A stretch of DNA of 64,000 bases from Chitinophagaceae bacterium PMP191F (GCA_001302245.1 LGYU01000016.1:310001-374000), one strand, 5' to 3'. Positions 25,069-34,399 are shown, numbered from the stretch's first letter. Numbers and translations are program-made. Notes: generated by a model not told the origin, from the letters alone.

Positions 25069-25452
25069 ATGCCAACCAAGCAGATCAAACCAACAGAAAG
25101 TGAACTGGAAATTTTGCAGGTACTGTGGAATAAAGGTACCGCTACCGTGCGCGACGTGCATGAGGAACTGTTGAAAACAAAGGATGCGGGCTATACTACC
25201 ACCCTTAAACTGATGCAGATCATGTTTGAGAAAGGACTGGTAAAACGCAATGATTCTTCCAAAACACACATATACCAGGCTATTGCCAGCAAAGAGAAAA
25301 CCCAGAAACACATGCTGGGTAAAATGATCGACACTCTTTTTGGCGGCTCGCCAACCCAACTGGTTATGCAGGCACTGGGTAATCACAAAGCTTCAAAAGA
25401 AGAATTGGATGCGATCCAGCAAATGATAGATAACCTGAAAAATAACAGCTAA
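25069..25452 (+). CDS. BlaI/MecI/CopY-family transcriptional repressor
   Basis: A 127-residue winged-helix repressor. LTESELEILQVLW-type text is present (PTESELEILQVLWNKGTATV), then the recognition region YTTTLKLMQIMFEKGLVKR and a C-terminal dimerisation helix. Family members keep a linked peptidase operon silent until the membrane protease BlaR1/MecR1 triggers cleavage. The stop codon overlaps the next start (TAATG), giving the classic repressor-protease pair. Outside beta-lactam resistance, such pairs are common in Bacteroidota with unknown inducers, and no beta-lactamase gene is adjacent. Confidence 0.93.
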   Translation: MPTKQIKPTESELEILQVLWNKGTATVRDVHEELLKTKDAGYTTTLKLMQIMFEKGLVKRNDSSKTHIYQAIASKEKTQKHMLGKMIDTLFGGSPTQLVMQALGNHKASKEELDAIQQMIDNLKNNS

Positions 25453-27341
25453 TGAATCTGTTGAACCAATCTGCTTTCCTCAAAGCATTGGGATGGGCAT
25501 TATTGGACAGTATATGGCAGATGGCATTGTTGTGGCTGCTATATATTGTAATTACTGCCAATGGTAAAAGGTTGCAGGCCCGTCAGCGGCATTCTGTAGC
25601 CCTGTTGTCATTAAGTGGTGGTACACTATGGTTTATTATTACACTGATACAATATTGCTACAGGCTGACAGAAGCCCCGTCTATTGTAACCATTCACCTG
25701 AATGAACAGGCGGTATTGCCTGCTGCATCTTTAACACAGCAACTGTACAGTTGGCTGGAACCGTCTTTATCAATATTATCAGCCATTTATCTTGCCGTTA
25801 TCGTGGTGCTGTTTATCCGTTTGTACCATCAGTACAGGCTTACGCAGCAGTTGTTCACGCACGGATTGCAAAAGGCCAATCCTGAATGGCGTACTTTTCT
25901 GCAACAGGCCGTAGGGCACATGGGTATTAAAAAGAACGTACAGGTATGGCTTTCATCGATGGTTGACACCCCGTTGACCATTGGTTTCTGGAAACCCATT
26001 ATCCTGCTGCCCGTAGCAGCCATCAACCATCTTGATCTGCAACAGGCCGAAGCTATTATATTGCACGAACTGAATCATATCCGTCGCAACGACTACCTGG
26101 TAAACCTGCTGGTAGCCTGTGTGGATGTGATTTTATTCTTCAATCCTTTTGCAAGACTCATCACAGACAGTATCCGTAAAGAAAGAGAGCATAGCTGTGA
26201 CGACATGGTAATGCAGTTCAGGTACAATGCCGGCGAATATGCCAAAGCATTACTGGTACTGGAACAGAACAGGTTGTCATTACCACAGTTGGCAGTGGCA
26301 GCCACGGGCAATACACAACACTTGTTGCTGAACCGTATAAAACGCCTGCTGACAAACGAACCGGTAACCGCTCCCTTTCAGCAAAAATTAGTTGCATACC
26401 TGTTGTCTGCAGTACTGATTGGTTTTATCGGATGGTACAATCCCGGTAAAGTAATTGTGCTGACCATCCGCGAAACCAATGCCACACCGGCAAGTAGCGT
26501 TGTGGCAGACAATACAACTGCAACATTTCAAACACCGGCTGCCATTCGCACCAATACCAGGATCTCGTTAAAACCGATCCCGGTTGCAGCAGACACTATG
26601 ATGCTTTTAACGGATACAAGGGTCACAGATGCACCTGAGCCGGACGATGCATCACTGGCTGAAGAAAATGTACTGGCTGCGGTGCGTGAAAAAATGATTG
26701 CCTACAAAGAATACCAGCAGTCAATACAGGACGCAGCAAACATTGTCTTTGTTCAGAACCTGGAACAACGCGATTTTTCAATGCCTCCCGCTCCTGCTGC
26801 GATACCGGCTCCGGAAGCACCAGGTCGTGTATACCCGTTTGTACCTTCCAACAGTTTCTCTTATCATCCGGTGGAGGACACTACCTATCCTAAAAATTAC
26901 ATAGATACCTACAGCGATCATGAAGCCAAACTGGCCATGGAAAAAACACTGAAGGCACTACAGGAAATAGACTGGCAGAAATTATCAAAGGAAATGAAGG
27001 TCAACGGTAAAGATCTTGACGTGGTTCAACTGCAACAACAACTGAAAAAAGCCGTTGCCGCAGTAAACTGGAAAAAGATCAATGATGAAAGCCATGCTGC
27101 CCTGCAGGCTGCCATCAATGAAAATGTAGCACAGGAACAACAGGAGGTCATAAAATTCCGCAAGCAGTTACAGAACTTCCAGCAACAACATGCTATCCAG
27201 GCTCAAAAGGTAAAAAAAGCACAGGAACAGATCATACTGGATCGTTTGCAGGAACGTGATGCCATCATCATTCGCCAAAAAACAGAAGAGAAAAAACAGG
27301 CTGATTCTACTACTCCCCGCAGAAAGATTGTGGTTATTTAA
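25452..27341 (+). CDS. BlaR1-like M56 membrane metallopeptidase
   Basis: A 629-residue protein. Membrane helices lie near residues 12-34, 48-68, 105-125 and 310-330. The zinc site H205-E-L-N-H209 is in AIILHELNHIRRNDYLVNLL, followed by KEREHSCDDMV, which supplies the third zinc-side Glu region. There is no C-terminal penicillin-binding sensor domain. Instead the extracytoplasmic tail (about 350-629) is a Pro/Thr linker followed by a Gln/Lys-rich coiled coil (LQQQLKKAVAAVNWKKINDE), so the signal sensed is not evidently a beta-lactam. It is translationally coupled to the BlaI-like repressor, which it presumably inactivates. A terminator follows. Confidence 0.9.
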   Translation: MNLLNQSAFLKALGWALLDSIWQMALLWLLYIVITANGKRLQARQRHSVALLSLSGGTLWFIITLIQYCYRLTEAPSIVTIHLNEQAVLPAASLTQQLYSWLEPSLSILSAIYLAVIVVLFIRLYHQYRLTQQLFTHGLQKANPEWRTFLQQAVGHMGIKKNVQVWLSSMVDTPLTIGFWKPIILLPVAAINHLDLQQAEAIILHELNHIRRNDYLVNLLVACVDVILFFNPFARLITDSIRKEREHSCDDMVMQFRYNAGEYAKALLVLEQNRLSLPQLAVAATGNTQHLLLNRIKRLLTNEPVTAPFQQKLVAYLLSAVLIGFIGWYNPGKVIVLTIRETNATPASSVVADNTTATFQTPAAIRTNTRISLKPIPVAADTMMLLTDTRVTDAPEPDDASLAEENVLAAVREKMIAYKEYQQSIQDAANIVFVQNLEQRDFSMPPAPAAIPAPEAPGRVYPFVPSNSFSYHPVEDTTYPKNYIDTYSDHEAKLAMEKTLKALQEIDWQKLSKEMKVNGKDLDVVQLQQQLKKAVAAVNWKKINDESHAALQAAINENVAQEQQEVIKFRKQLQNFQQQHAIQAQKVKKAQEQIILDRLQERDAIIIRQKTEEKKQADSTTPRRKIVVI

Positions 27342-27362
27342 AAAATATTTGTTTTACTTTAC

Positions 27363-27391
27363 AGCGCAATCATAACCGGTTGCGCTTTTTT
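27363..27391 (+). terminator. Terminator of the blaI-blaR1-like operon
   Basis: The stem AGCGCAA / TTGCGCT with a 10-base loop is followed by TTTTT, 20 bases after the M56 peptidase stop codon. Confidence 0.85.
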
Positions 27392-27500
27392 CATACACCA
27401 CCCTCGCCATTGCTACGGCAATTCCTGCAATTACAATAACCCGATTGTTACAGCAGGATAAAAATCTTGTATCTATCACATCGCCTCAAAAACAAAAATT

Positions 27501-28229
27501 ATGCGTTCCTGTTTGTCATTACTCCTGTTATTAACGTTGCATGCCTCAGCACAACCTGTAGCTGATACTTTTACAGTGAAAAATGCTGCCGCTTTTATTC
27601 ATCCTTACGAGAAAAGATATATCCAGTACGCTGAAACTGCAGATGGATTGATCGTTTTTAACTCCATTCTTACGCGCAAAGCACAAAAAACCACGTTCAA
27701 CGGAAAAAATGTATGGCTGTTTACACAAACCTACCAGACAGCCAAATCCATCAACAAAGATTCCAGCTATTGCGATGAACAAACGCTGCTGCCGGTGGCC
27801 TACTGCTCCGGTATCGCATCTGAAGACACCCGCGAAAGAGTACTGTTCACGCAGCAGGAAGTACTGAACAGGGTGACACAAAAAGACAGTACACAGGAAT
27901 TTACCCATATCAATCACCATCGCTACAATGGTGTAATGGCCAATGACCTGGTAACCACCCTGCCCCTGCAAGCCAATCGTACATTTGTATTCAGGACATT
28001 GAATCCCGGTTTGCGGTACTGGGAGTATTTTACCATTGTTACAGTAGAAGGTAAAGAAGACCTGGAAGTAAGTGGTATTGGCAAAATACCGTGTTGGAAA
28101 ATACATGTTTCCGAAGGTGGTGGACGTACTTCTACAGAATGGTATTCAATAAATGGATTACACCAGGTAAAAATGATCTACCCGCTCAAAAATGGTAATT
28201 CCTTTGTACGTATGATGCTGGTTGGGTAA
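27501..28229 (+). CDS. Secreted DUF3108-like protein of unknown function
   Basis: A 242-residue protein with a clear signal peptide (MRSCLSLLLLLTLHASAQ) and a single beta-rich domain: YIQYAETADGLIVFNSILTRKA, ending WYSINGLHQVKMIYPLKNGNSFVRMMLVG. The tail, with W(Y)S..GL..VK, resembles DUF3108-type periplasmic proteins in which the last strands report conversion to a product. No catalytic motif was recognised. It lies between the blaR1-like operon terminator and an M1 peptidase with its own promoter, so it is probably monocistronic. Confidence 0.7.
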   Translation: MRSCLSLLLLLTLHASAQPVADTFTVKNAAAFIHPYEKRYIQYAETADGLIVFNSILTRKAQKTTFNGKNVWLFTQTYQTAKSINKDSSYCDEQTLLPVAYCSGIASEDTRERVLFTQQEVLNRVTQKDSTQEFTHINHHRYNGVMANDLVTTLPLQANRTFVFRTLNPGLRYWEYFTIVTVEGKEDLEVSGIGKIPCWKIHVSEGGGRTSTEWYSINGLHQVKMIYPLKNGNSFVRMMLVG

Positions 28230-28309
28230 CCGGGCATTGAATATTCAATACACAGCGCTCAATATTCCATTTTCACAGAACAGCATTTTATTGCCGGTCA
28301 GGAGTTTGT

Positions 28310-28317
28310 TACATTTG
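28310..28317 (+). promoter_or_regulatory. Putative -7 element of the M1 peptidase gene
   Basis: TACATTTG lies 8 bases before the ATG, with TTG at 28291 (16-base spacing, slightly short). If real, the transcript would be almost leaderless. Confidence 0.4.
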
Positions 28318-28325
28318 ATACGTCT

Positions 28326-30911
28326 ATGAGAAAAACATCCCGGCAATTTCCGCTCCTGCTGATACTGTCATTAGTATGCATGATATCCTGTACTACCAGT
28401 CGTTTACCGGAAGCTCCCGTTACCGAACCTGGCGTATCACAACAACTGTCTGTATACCGTAAAGCAGTTATCAGCGGCCTGCATTACCGGTTATCGTTCG
28501 ATATTCCGGAGGCGAAGGAAAAATCCATTGCTGCTACAGAAACCATCACCTTTCAATGGAAAAAGAACAAACAACCATTGCAACTGGATTTTAAAGAACA
28601 ACAGGATCACCTGCAACAGGTAACCGTTAACCAGCAAAACATTGCCATTGTTTTTGAAAAAGAGCATTTGCTGATTGCACCGGAATACCTGCATGAAGCC
28701 GGTAACGAGATCAGCATCCGGTTTACAGCCGGCGATCTGTCACTGAACAGGCACCCGGATTTTCTATATACATTACTGGTACCGGATCGTGCACGGACTT
28801 TATTTCCCTGTTTTGACCAGCCCGATCTGAAGGCTACCTTCAGTTTAACACTTACCATTCCGGCCGGCTGGCAGGCCCTGGCTGGCGGACCAATACAGGA
28901 TGCTGTTATCAATACAGCGGGAGGCACCAAAACACTGCATTTCGGCACCACAGATACCATGAGCACTTACCTGTTTTCATTTGTGGCGGGGCAGTTCAAA
29001 AAAGTGATCCGCAATGCAGGCAGCAGATCCATGCAGGTGTACCATCGTGAAACAGATACCAGCAAGATCAGGCTGAGCATGGACTCTGTTTTCAATATCC
29101 ACGCACAGGCAGTTTCCTTCCTGGAATCCTATACCGGTATTCCCTTCCCTTTTCAAAAACTGGATTGCGCAGCTATTCCTGATTTTCAATACGGTGGTAT
29201 GGAACATGTGGGAGCTATCCAATACAAAGCAGCGTCCCTGTTCCTGGATGATGGCGCCACACAGGATCAGCAACTGAGCCGCGCACAACTGATTGCCCAC
29301 GAAACCTCACACATGTGGTTTGGCGACCTGGTCACCATGCGCTGGTTCAATGACGTATGGATGAAAGAAGTATTTGCCAATTTTATGGCAGATAAAATAT
29401 GCCAGCAGACTTACAGCGATTCCAATGCCGCACTGCGTTTCCTGGTCAGCCACTTTCCTGCTGCTTATGGCGTAGACCGTACAGCAGGTGCCAACCCTAT
29501 CCGGCAGCAGCTGAACAACCTGCAGAACGCCGGTACATTGTATGGCAATATCATTTATCACAAAGCCCCCATTGTGATGCAGCAACTGGAAAGACTGATG
29601 GGCGCTGATGCTTTCCGCGACGGCTTACGTGAATACCTGAAAAAATATGCTAATAATAACGCCTCCTGGCCCGACCTGGTGAAAATACTGGATGCCCATA
29701 CCCCGCTGGATCTGCAGGCATGGAATACGGTATGGGTCAATGAAACCGGAAGACCGGTGTTCTCTTATCAGATTGACAGCAGCAATCATGCCATTACACG
29801 TTTAACCATCCGGCAGCAGGGAGAAGATGGCAGTAACCGCCTGTGGCCGCAATTGTTCGAAATAGCATTGGTATATGCTGATCACCGTGAAGAGCTGACA
29901 GTTAACATGCTGCAGCAATCGGTAACAATAGAAACTGCCGCCGGCAAACCTGTTCCTGCATTTGTTCTTTTCAACACTACCGGTCAGGGATATGGTTTAT
30001 TTCCCATCGACAAAAAAGCATTGTCTTATATTTCCGGTTATAGTCCCGTAATACGCGCAGCATCTTACATCAACCTGTATGAGAACATGCTGGCAGGCAG
30101 CGTTACACCTGCAGAACTTTTACAGTTCTACAGTGCACAGCTTACAGCAGAAACAGAAGAATTGAATCTGCGACAGATCACCAGCCAGATCAGCAATATC
30201 TACTGGCAGTTCACCACGCCTGCTGTACGCAACCAACTGGCCGCCTCGCTGGAAAATGATGTATGGAATGCCATGACCAGAGCAGCCACTGCAGGAAGAA
30301 AAAAACTGTTGTTCAGGCTTTATGAAGGCATTGCACAAACCAATACGGCAAAAGAAAAATTATACAATATCTGGCAGCAACAACAGCCACCGGCAGGTGT
30401 TAAACTATCGGAAGATGATTATACCAGCCTGGCACTGGATCTTGCCGTACGCGATTATCCTGTTGCCAATCTTCTGCAACAACAATTGCAACGTATCCAG
30501 AACCCGGACAGGAAGAACAGGTTTGTGTTTGTAATGCCCGCGCTTTCGCCGGACTCATTACAACGTGATGCATTTTTTACATCGCTGAAAGAAGAAAAGA
30601 ACCGTGAAAATGAATCGTGGGTATTAACAGCATTGGGTTACCTGCATCATCCTTTACGGGCTGCTACTTCAGTAAAATACTTACCAGCCACATTGGATCT
30701 GCTGGAAGAAGTACAACTGACCGGCGATATATTTTTCCCGGCCTCCTGGCTGCAGGCAAGCCTGGGCAATTACCAGCTACCTGTTGCAAAAGATATGGTA
30801 AAACATTTTCTGAATACACACCCGGGGTACAATCCAAAACTGAAGGAGAAGATATTACAGGCTGCAGACGGTCTGTTCCGGGCCTCCGCACTGTTGTATC
30901 CCAATCATTGA
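28326..30911 (+). CDS. M1-family aminopeptidase, predicted lipoprotein
   Basis: An 861-residue zinc metallopeptidase. The N-terminus ends in a lipobox-like MISC (Cys near 22), so the protein is probably anchored to a membrane facing the periplasm or cell surface. The active site is H325-ETSH-x18-E348 (HETSHMWFGDLVTMRW, KEVFANFMADK). The exopeptidase motif appears as GGMEHVGAIQY in place of GAMEN, a change seen in the ClpP-unrelated M1 subgroup of Bacteroidota. A helical ERAP-like C-terminal domain (about 520-861) completes it. It should release N-terminal residues from peptides, serving nutrient peptide use. It has its own start signals and no operon partner. Confidence 0.93.
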   Translation: MRKTSRQFPLLLILSLVCMISCTTSRLPEAPVTEPGVSQQLSVYRKAVISGLHYRLSFDIPEAKEKSIAATETITFQWKKNKQPLQLDFKEQQDHLQQVTVNQQNIAIVFEKEHLLIAPEYLHEAGNEISIRFTAGDLSLNRHPDFLYTLLVPDRARTLFPCFDQPDLKATFSLTLTIPAGWQALAGGPIQDAVINTAGGTKTLHFGTTDTMSTYLFSFVAGQFKKVIRNAGSRSMQVYHRETDTSKIRLSMDSVFNIHAQAVSFLESYTGIPFPFQKLDCAAIPDFQYGGMEHVGAIQYKAASLFLDDGATQDQQLSRAQLIAHETSHMWFGDLVTMRWFNDVWMKEVFANFMADKICQQTYSDSNAALRFLVSHFPAAYGVDRTAGANPIRQQLNNLQNAGTLYGNIIYHKAPIVMQQLERLMGADAFRDGLREYLKKYANNNASWPDLVKILDAHTPLDLQAWNTVWVNETGRPVFSYQIDSSNHAITRLTIRQQGEDGSNRLWPQLFEIALVYADHREELTVNMLQQSVTIETAAGKPVPAFVLFNTTGQGYGLFPIDKKALSYISGYSPVIRAASYINLYENMLAGSVTPAELLQFYSAQLTAETEELNLRQITSQISNIYWQFTTPAVRNQLAASLENDVWNAMTRAATAGRKKLLFRLYEGIAQTNTAKEKLYNIWQQQQPPAGVKLSEDDYTSLALDLAVRDYPVANLLQQQLQRIQNPDRKNRFVFVMPALSPDSLQRDAFFTSLKEEKNRENESWVLTALGYLHHPLRAATSVKYLPATLDLLEEVQLTGDIFFPASWLQASLGNYQLPVAKDMVKHFLNTHPGYNPKLKEKILQAADGLFRASALLYPNH

Positions 30912-30978
30912 GCATTGAAAATTGAACATCATGTATTGAGCATTTCTCCGGGCAAACGCTCAAAAATCAGGGGAGGTA

Positions 30979-31482
30979 TTATTCCAGTGGATTAGAAGAT
31001 AACACCAATGTATCGTAATTCACTTCACGTTTAAAAAGCTTGTCGTTGATCTCATGCAGAACGATGGTGTCTTTACGGATAATGCCTTCGCGGATGATAT
31101 ATTGTCCTCCTTTGCCGGGCACAAAATATTCCAGTTTGATATGATTGCCGTAAGTAGTATAGTAACCGATCACTGCAGCAGTTTGCCAGGTATTGATCTT
31201 ATACATATCATTCCTTTCACTGCTTTTGACATCAAAACCGATCATGCGTCCGTCTTCGTAAAAACCGGTATAATCATACATTACCGACCCATCGTAATTG
31301 ATATAACGGCGGGTTGACACATATACAAAATCAGTATTGATCAGTTCATTACTCTGGAAGCGTTCCTGCAGAATGGAAAAATCGGGTTTGCGGGGACGAT
31401 ATACATCTTTGGTAACCCATACCCCGCGGTGACAGGATGATACAACCACCGCACATACAAGAATAATTGCAAGTGTTCTCAT
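30979..31482 (-). CDS. Small lipoprotein of unknown function
   Basis: A 167-residue protein with a lipoprotein signal (MRTLAIILVCAVVVSSC, Cys at 17). The mature part is beta-rich: YINYDGSVMYDYTGFYEDGRMIGFDV, then a domain of alternating strands ending LFKREVNYDTLVL. No family was recognised; the strand pattern suits a small beta-sandwich or lipocalin-like fold. It is convergent with the M1 peptidase, and co-oriented with, but 76 bases downstream of, the AraC gene, so read-through from that gene is possible. Confidence 0.72.
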   Translation of the reverse strand: MRTLAIILVCAVVVSSCHRGVWVTKDVYRPRKPDFSILQERFQSNELINTDFVYVSTRRYINYDGSVMYDYTGFYEDGRMIGFDVKSSERNDMYKINTWQTAAVIGYYTTYGNHIKLEYFVPGKGGQYIIREGIIRKDTIVLHEINDKLFKREVNYDTLVLSSNPLE

Positions 31483-31558
31483 AGAATTATCTTAAAGATA
31501 ACTCTTTCTGTTAAATACCGGAAGTAACAAAAGCCGGAGGAAAATTCAGCAATTTACC

Positions 31559-32554
31559 TCAGGAAGCTTTTCTCAGCATGCCGGGTGTTACACCAAATTT
31601 CTTTTTAAAAGCCGTGGTAAAATGCTGTACGTACGCATACCCGCAATAATCAGCCACTTCATTGATGGTTTTATGTTCATCCAGCAACAAACGGCGTGCG
31701 TCCTGCATCCGCAGATCATGCAGGTATCCAAATACGGTAGTACCGAACAATTCCTTAAATCCTTTTTTCAATTTGAAATCATTCAAACCGGTTTGCCGGG
31801 CTAACCCTTCCAGCGTATGTGCCTGGTGCGGGTCCTGTTCCAGCAGCAACCTTACCTGCTGTAATTTATCGGTATCACGACGGTTTGCGGGGGAACAAAT
31901 TAATGTTGCAGCATCGTCTTCAAACTGCTCTACCTGCAGCATCATCAGTTCCAATACACTTGATTCAATAGCCAGTCGTTTTAGTGCACCCTGGCGGTTG
32001 TTATAGCGGATCTGCTGTATCAGTTGCTGCATAACAGGCGTAATATGCCCGTTATGCCTGTTCATAATAGCCGGTTTACCTTTTTCAATATTTTCTACCA
32101 TACGGGTAAACATGGGATTATCCATATATGCCAGCCGCCTGAAGTAAGATTCAGTAAGGTGTACTTCCAGCATTTCGTTATTTACATTATCCACTGTTAC
32201 CTCCAGCGTGCCATTGATGCGTGGATAGTAGTGTATGTTATGTTGCTTGGCTTCAAAATCCAGCTTCAGCTTATTGTCTACAAAAAAAGACCTGCTGGTT
32301 CCGGCCAGGCTGAAATGCATTTCCACTACGGGCAGATAAGCTTCAATGTTGATACGCGCATCTCTGTTCAGCTTAATGCGCCCGTGACTTACATGAATAC
32401 CTTCAAACCATAGTTCATGATAACTGGCATCACCCAGCCGGTGCTTCAGCTCGAACGAAGATTCTTCCATGCCTTTACCGGTACGGAAATCAGCTGGCAG
32501 ATCTCTTTCATAAACAACCTCTTGTAAATCGACTTCTGTAAGGCGCAGGTACAT
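31559..32554 (-). CDS. AraC-family regulator of the siderophore (PchR-like) type
   Basis: A 331-residue regulator with an N-terminal sensor region (about 1-220) and a C-terminal double HTH (about 230-331; LEGLARQTGLNDFKLKKGFKELFGTTVFGYL, then KTINEVADYCGYAYVQHFTTAFKKKFGVTPGM). The sensor region with its FSLAGTSRSFFVDNKLKL-type text and LKLKKGFKELFGTTV arrangement is typical of PchR-like regulators that bind ferric siderophores. It is divergent from a siderophore-interacting flavoprotein gene, which supports that role. Two 15-base direct repeats lie immediately before its start and suggest autoregulation. Confidence 0.88.
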   Translation of the reverse strand: MYLRLTEVDLQEVVYERDLPADFRTGKGMEESSFELKHRLGDASYHELWFEGIHVSHGRIKLNRDARINIEAYLPVVEMHFSLAGTSRSFFVDNKLKLDFEAKQHNIHYYPRINGTLEVTVDNVNNEMLEVHLTESYFRRLAYMDNPMFTRMVENIEKGKPAIMNRHNGHITPVMQQLIQQIRYNNRQGALKRLAIESSVLELMMLQVEQFEDDAATLICSPANRRDTDKLQQVRLLLEQDPHQAHTLEGLARQTGLNDFKLKKGFKELFGTTVFGYLHDLRMQDARRLLLDEHKTINEVADYCGYAYVQHFTTAFKKKFGVTPGMLRKAS

Positions 32555-32559
32555 AAAGT

Positions 32560-32595
32560 AATCCGTTTAGCGTAAATGTAAATCCGTTTAACGTA
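32560..32595. promoter_or_regulatory. AraC-type operator: two 15-bp direct repeats 21 bp apart
   Basis: AATCCGTTTAGCGTA (32560-32574) and AATCCGTTTAACGTA (32581-32595) are 14/15 identical, with a 21-base centre-to-centre spacing (two helical turns). This is the classic layout for an AraC monomer pair on one DNA face. The site lies 6 bases upstream of the araC-like start and 107 bases upstream of the flavoprotein ATG. Confidence 0.8.
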
Positions 32596-32701
32596 CAAAG
32601 AAAGCAGGGCTTTATGCGGAAGTTTGTGCAAAGCTATGCTTTCTGTTTTTACAAGGTTCAAAAAAACAGTCAAACAATCGTCAACATTTATACAACCTAT
32701 C

Positions 32702-33439
32702 ATGCCCAGTATACCAAAGTGGATGGGAGACACTATGGAAACTGTATTCAGCAGTTTCCTGCATCCTGTAACGGTTACTGAAACCGTTTACCTGCACCCT
32801 AAATTAAAAAAGATACGTTTTGAAGGCGATCTGAGCCGTGCCCGCTTTACAGCCGGCAATATTGTTCAATTCCGTGTATCAGACAAAGATTACCGTCATT
32901 ATACTCCTTTGTTGTTTGATGCTGATAGTGGTATTTGTGAAATATTGTTTTACCTGCATGGTAAAGGTCCGGGCAGCCAGTGGGCTGATGCCTTACAGGC
33001 GGGTGATACATTACGGCTTCGAGGTCCGGGCGGACACCTGCAGCACCAGCAACACAACAAGTATCATTTCTTTTTTGGCGATGAAACCTCGCTGGGTCTT
33101 TTTCATTGCCTGAAACAAAGCATTGAAGAACATCAGCAGGAATACCTGTGTTTACTGGAGCTTGAAAACGATTACAGCACATGGCCTTCGCTGTCAGGCG
33201 TCAATGCCGATGTGGTGGGTCGTACAGCATCAGCTCCTGCCAGTGAAGCTATCAGGTGGATCAACCTGTTCCTTGACATGGATAATGTATTCTGGCACAC
33301 ATGGCAACAGGCTGCTTTTTACCTGGCGGGCAACGCTCAGTCTATACAGGCATTCCGAAAAGCCCTGCGTGCAAAAGGCGTTACTACCAGGCAGATACAT
33401 ACACAACCATACTGGGCTGAAGGGAAGAAAGGATTGTAA
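32702..33439 (+). CDS. Siderophore-interacting FAD-binding reductase (SIP family)
   Basis: About 245 residues from the ATG at 32702 (MPSIPKWMGDTMETVFSSF); the 26 codons upstream in frame are poor in protein-like features. It has an FAD-binding barrel (KIRFEGDLSRARFTAGNIVQF, DYRHYTPLLFD in the role of the RxYT block) and a C-terminal SIP domain with HFFFGDETSLGLFHCL, the GDET signature of siderophore-interacting proteins. It would release iron by reducing the ferric siderophore in the cytoplasm. It is divergent from an AraC regulator and functionally complements the siderophore receptor at 10.6 kb. Its end is 15 bases from the convergent AraC gene. Confidence 0.87.
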   Translation: MPSIPKWMGDTMETVFSSFLHPVTVTETVYLHPKLKKIRFEGDLSRARFTAGNIVQFRVSDKDYRHYTPLLFDADSGICEILFYLHGKGPGSQWADALQAGDTLRLRGPGGHLQHQQHNKYHFFFGDETSLGLFHCLKQSIEEHQQEYLCLLELENDYSTWPSLSGVNADVVGRTASAPASEAIRWINLFLDMDNVFWHTWQQAAFYLAGNAQSIQAFRKALRAKGVTTRQIHTQPYWAEGKKGL

Positions 33440-33454
33440 ACAACAGAAAGGCTG

Positions 33455-34399
33455 TTATACTTTACAGGCTTCACGGTACATACCGGGTGTAATACCTTCT
33501 GATTTTTTGAAAAGCCGTACAAAATAGTTCACATCATTAAAACCACATTGCAGGCTGATATCGGAGATGTTATTATCCGAGTCGGCCAGCAGTTGTTTGG
33601 CCATACGGATACGTTCGCGGTTAATATATTCCAATGGCGTGATACCAAACTGTTCGCGGAACCATTTGAAGAACATGTTCCTGCTTAAATAAGCTTTGCG
33701 GCTTAATGTATCCACCGCTATCTTTTCGGTAAGATGTTCGTTGATATAATGCAATACATAGTGCAAACGGCTTTGGTTATTGCTGGTACTGCTTTCTGTA
33801 ATGATCTGTTGCAGATGCTGGCTTTGCAGTAACCGTATCAGCAGTTCCTTCAGATTCAGGTCGGCATAGATATTCTTGGCGGTATCTCCGCCACTGCACA
33901 CCCTGATCAGTTTATTGATCAACTGTGTTATTTCTGTATCGTTGGCAAAATGATATTGATTGAACTGCAGTTTCCACTGGTGTATTTCATCGGGTGTTGT
34001 ATTGTAAAAATGATCCAGGTATTGCAGGGTATCTTTCACGTATGCTGAGTCTACTGCCAGCGCAATACATTGTGTAGGATTGCCGATACCAGCTTCAGGA
34101 AAATCAATTTCCATAGGTTCGTAAGCCGGGGCAATCACCGTTTCACCGGGCATATAATCAAAAGCTGCTCGGTTGGGCAGGTGCATCACCTTTTTTCCCC
34201 GTATCATACTGGTAATAACAAAATCACCAAAGGTTAATGGTACCCGGTAGGACTCCTGGTAACTTTCAAAAACATTCAGTTCGCAATTCTTCAGATTAAA
34301 CACACGGCGGTTCTCTACCAGTGTTTCCAGGTATTCAGGATGCGTGAGATCTATTTTCTGTAGGTAATTCTTTCCGGGCACAACATACTCGTTTAGCAC
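33455..34399 (-). CDS. AraC-family regulator of the aldehyde dehydrogenase locus
   Basis: A 314-residue regulator with a GTG start (34397-34399; GTG CTA AAC GAG). The N-terminal sensor domain has AraC_N-like text (VPLTFGDFVITSMIRGKKVMHLP; FDYMPGETVIAPAYEPMEIDFP), followed by the C-terminal HTH pair (IAVDTLSRKAYLSRNMFFKWFREQFG; NISDISLQCGFNDVNYFVRLFKKSEGITP). It is divergent from the aldehyde dehydrogenase and DUF779 genes. This grouping (AraC-type regulator, dehydrogenase, DUF779) recurs in Bacteroidota and Actinobacteria and points to control by an aldehyde or alcohol. Confidence 0.9.
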   Translation of the reverse strand: MLNEYVVPGKNYLQKIDLTHPEYLETLVENRRVFNLKNCELNVFESYQESYRVPLTFGDFVITSMIRGKKVMHLPNRAAFDYMPGETVIAPAYEPMEIDFPEAGIGNPTQCIALAVDSAYVKDTLQYLDHFYNTTPDEIHQWKLQFNQYHFANDTEITQLINKLIRVCSGGDTAKNIYADLNLKELLIRLLQSQHLQQIITESSTSNNQSRLHYVLHYINEHLTEKIAVDTLSRKAYLSRNMFFKWFREQFGITPLEYINRERIRMAKQLLADSDNNISDISLQCGFNDVNYFVRLFKKSEGITPGMYREACKV

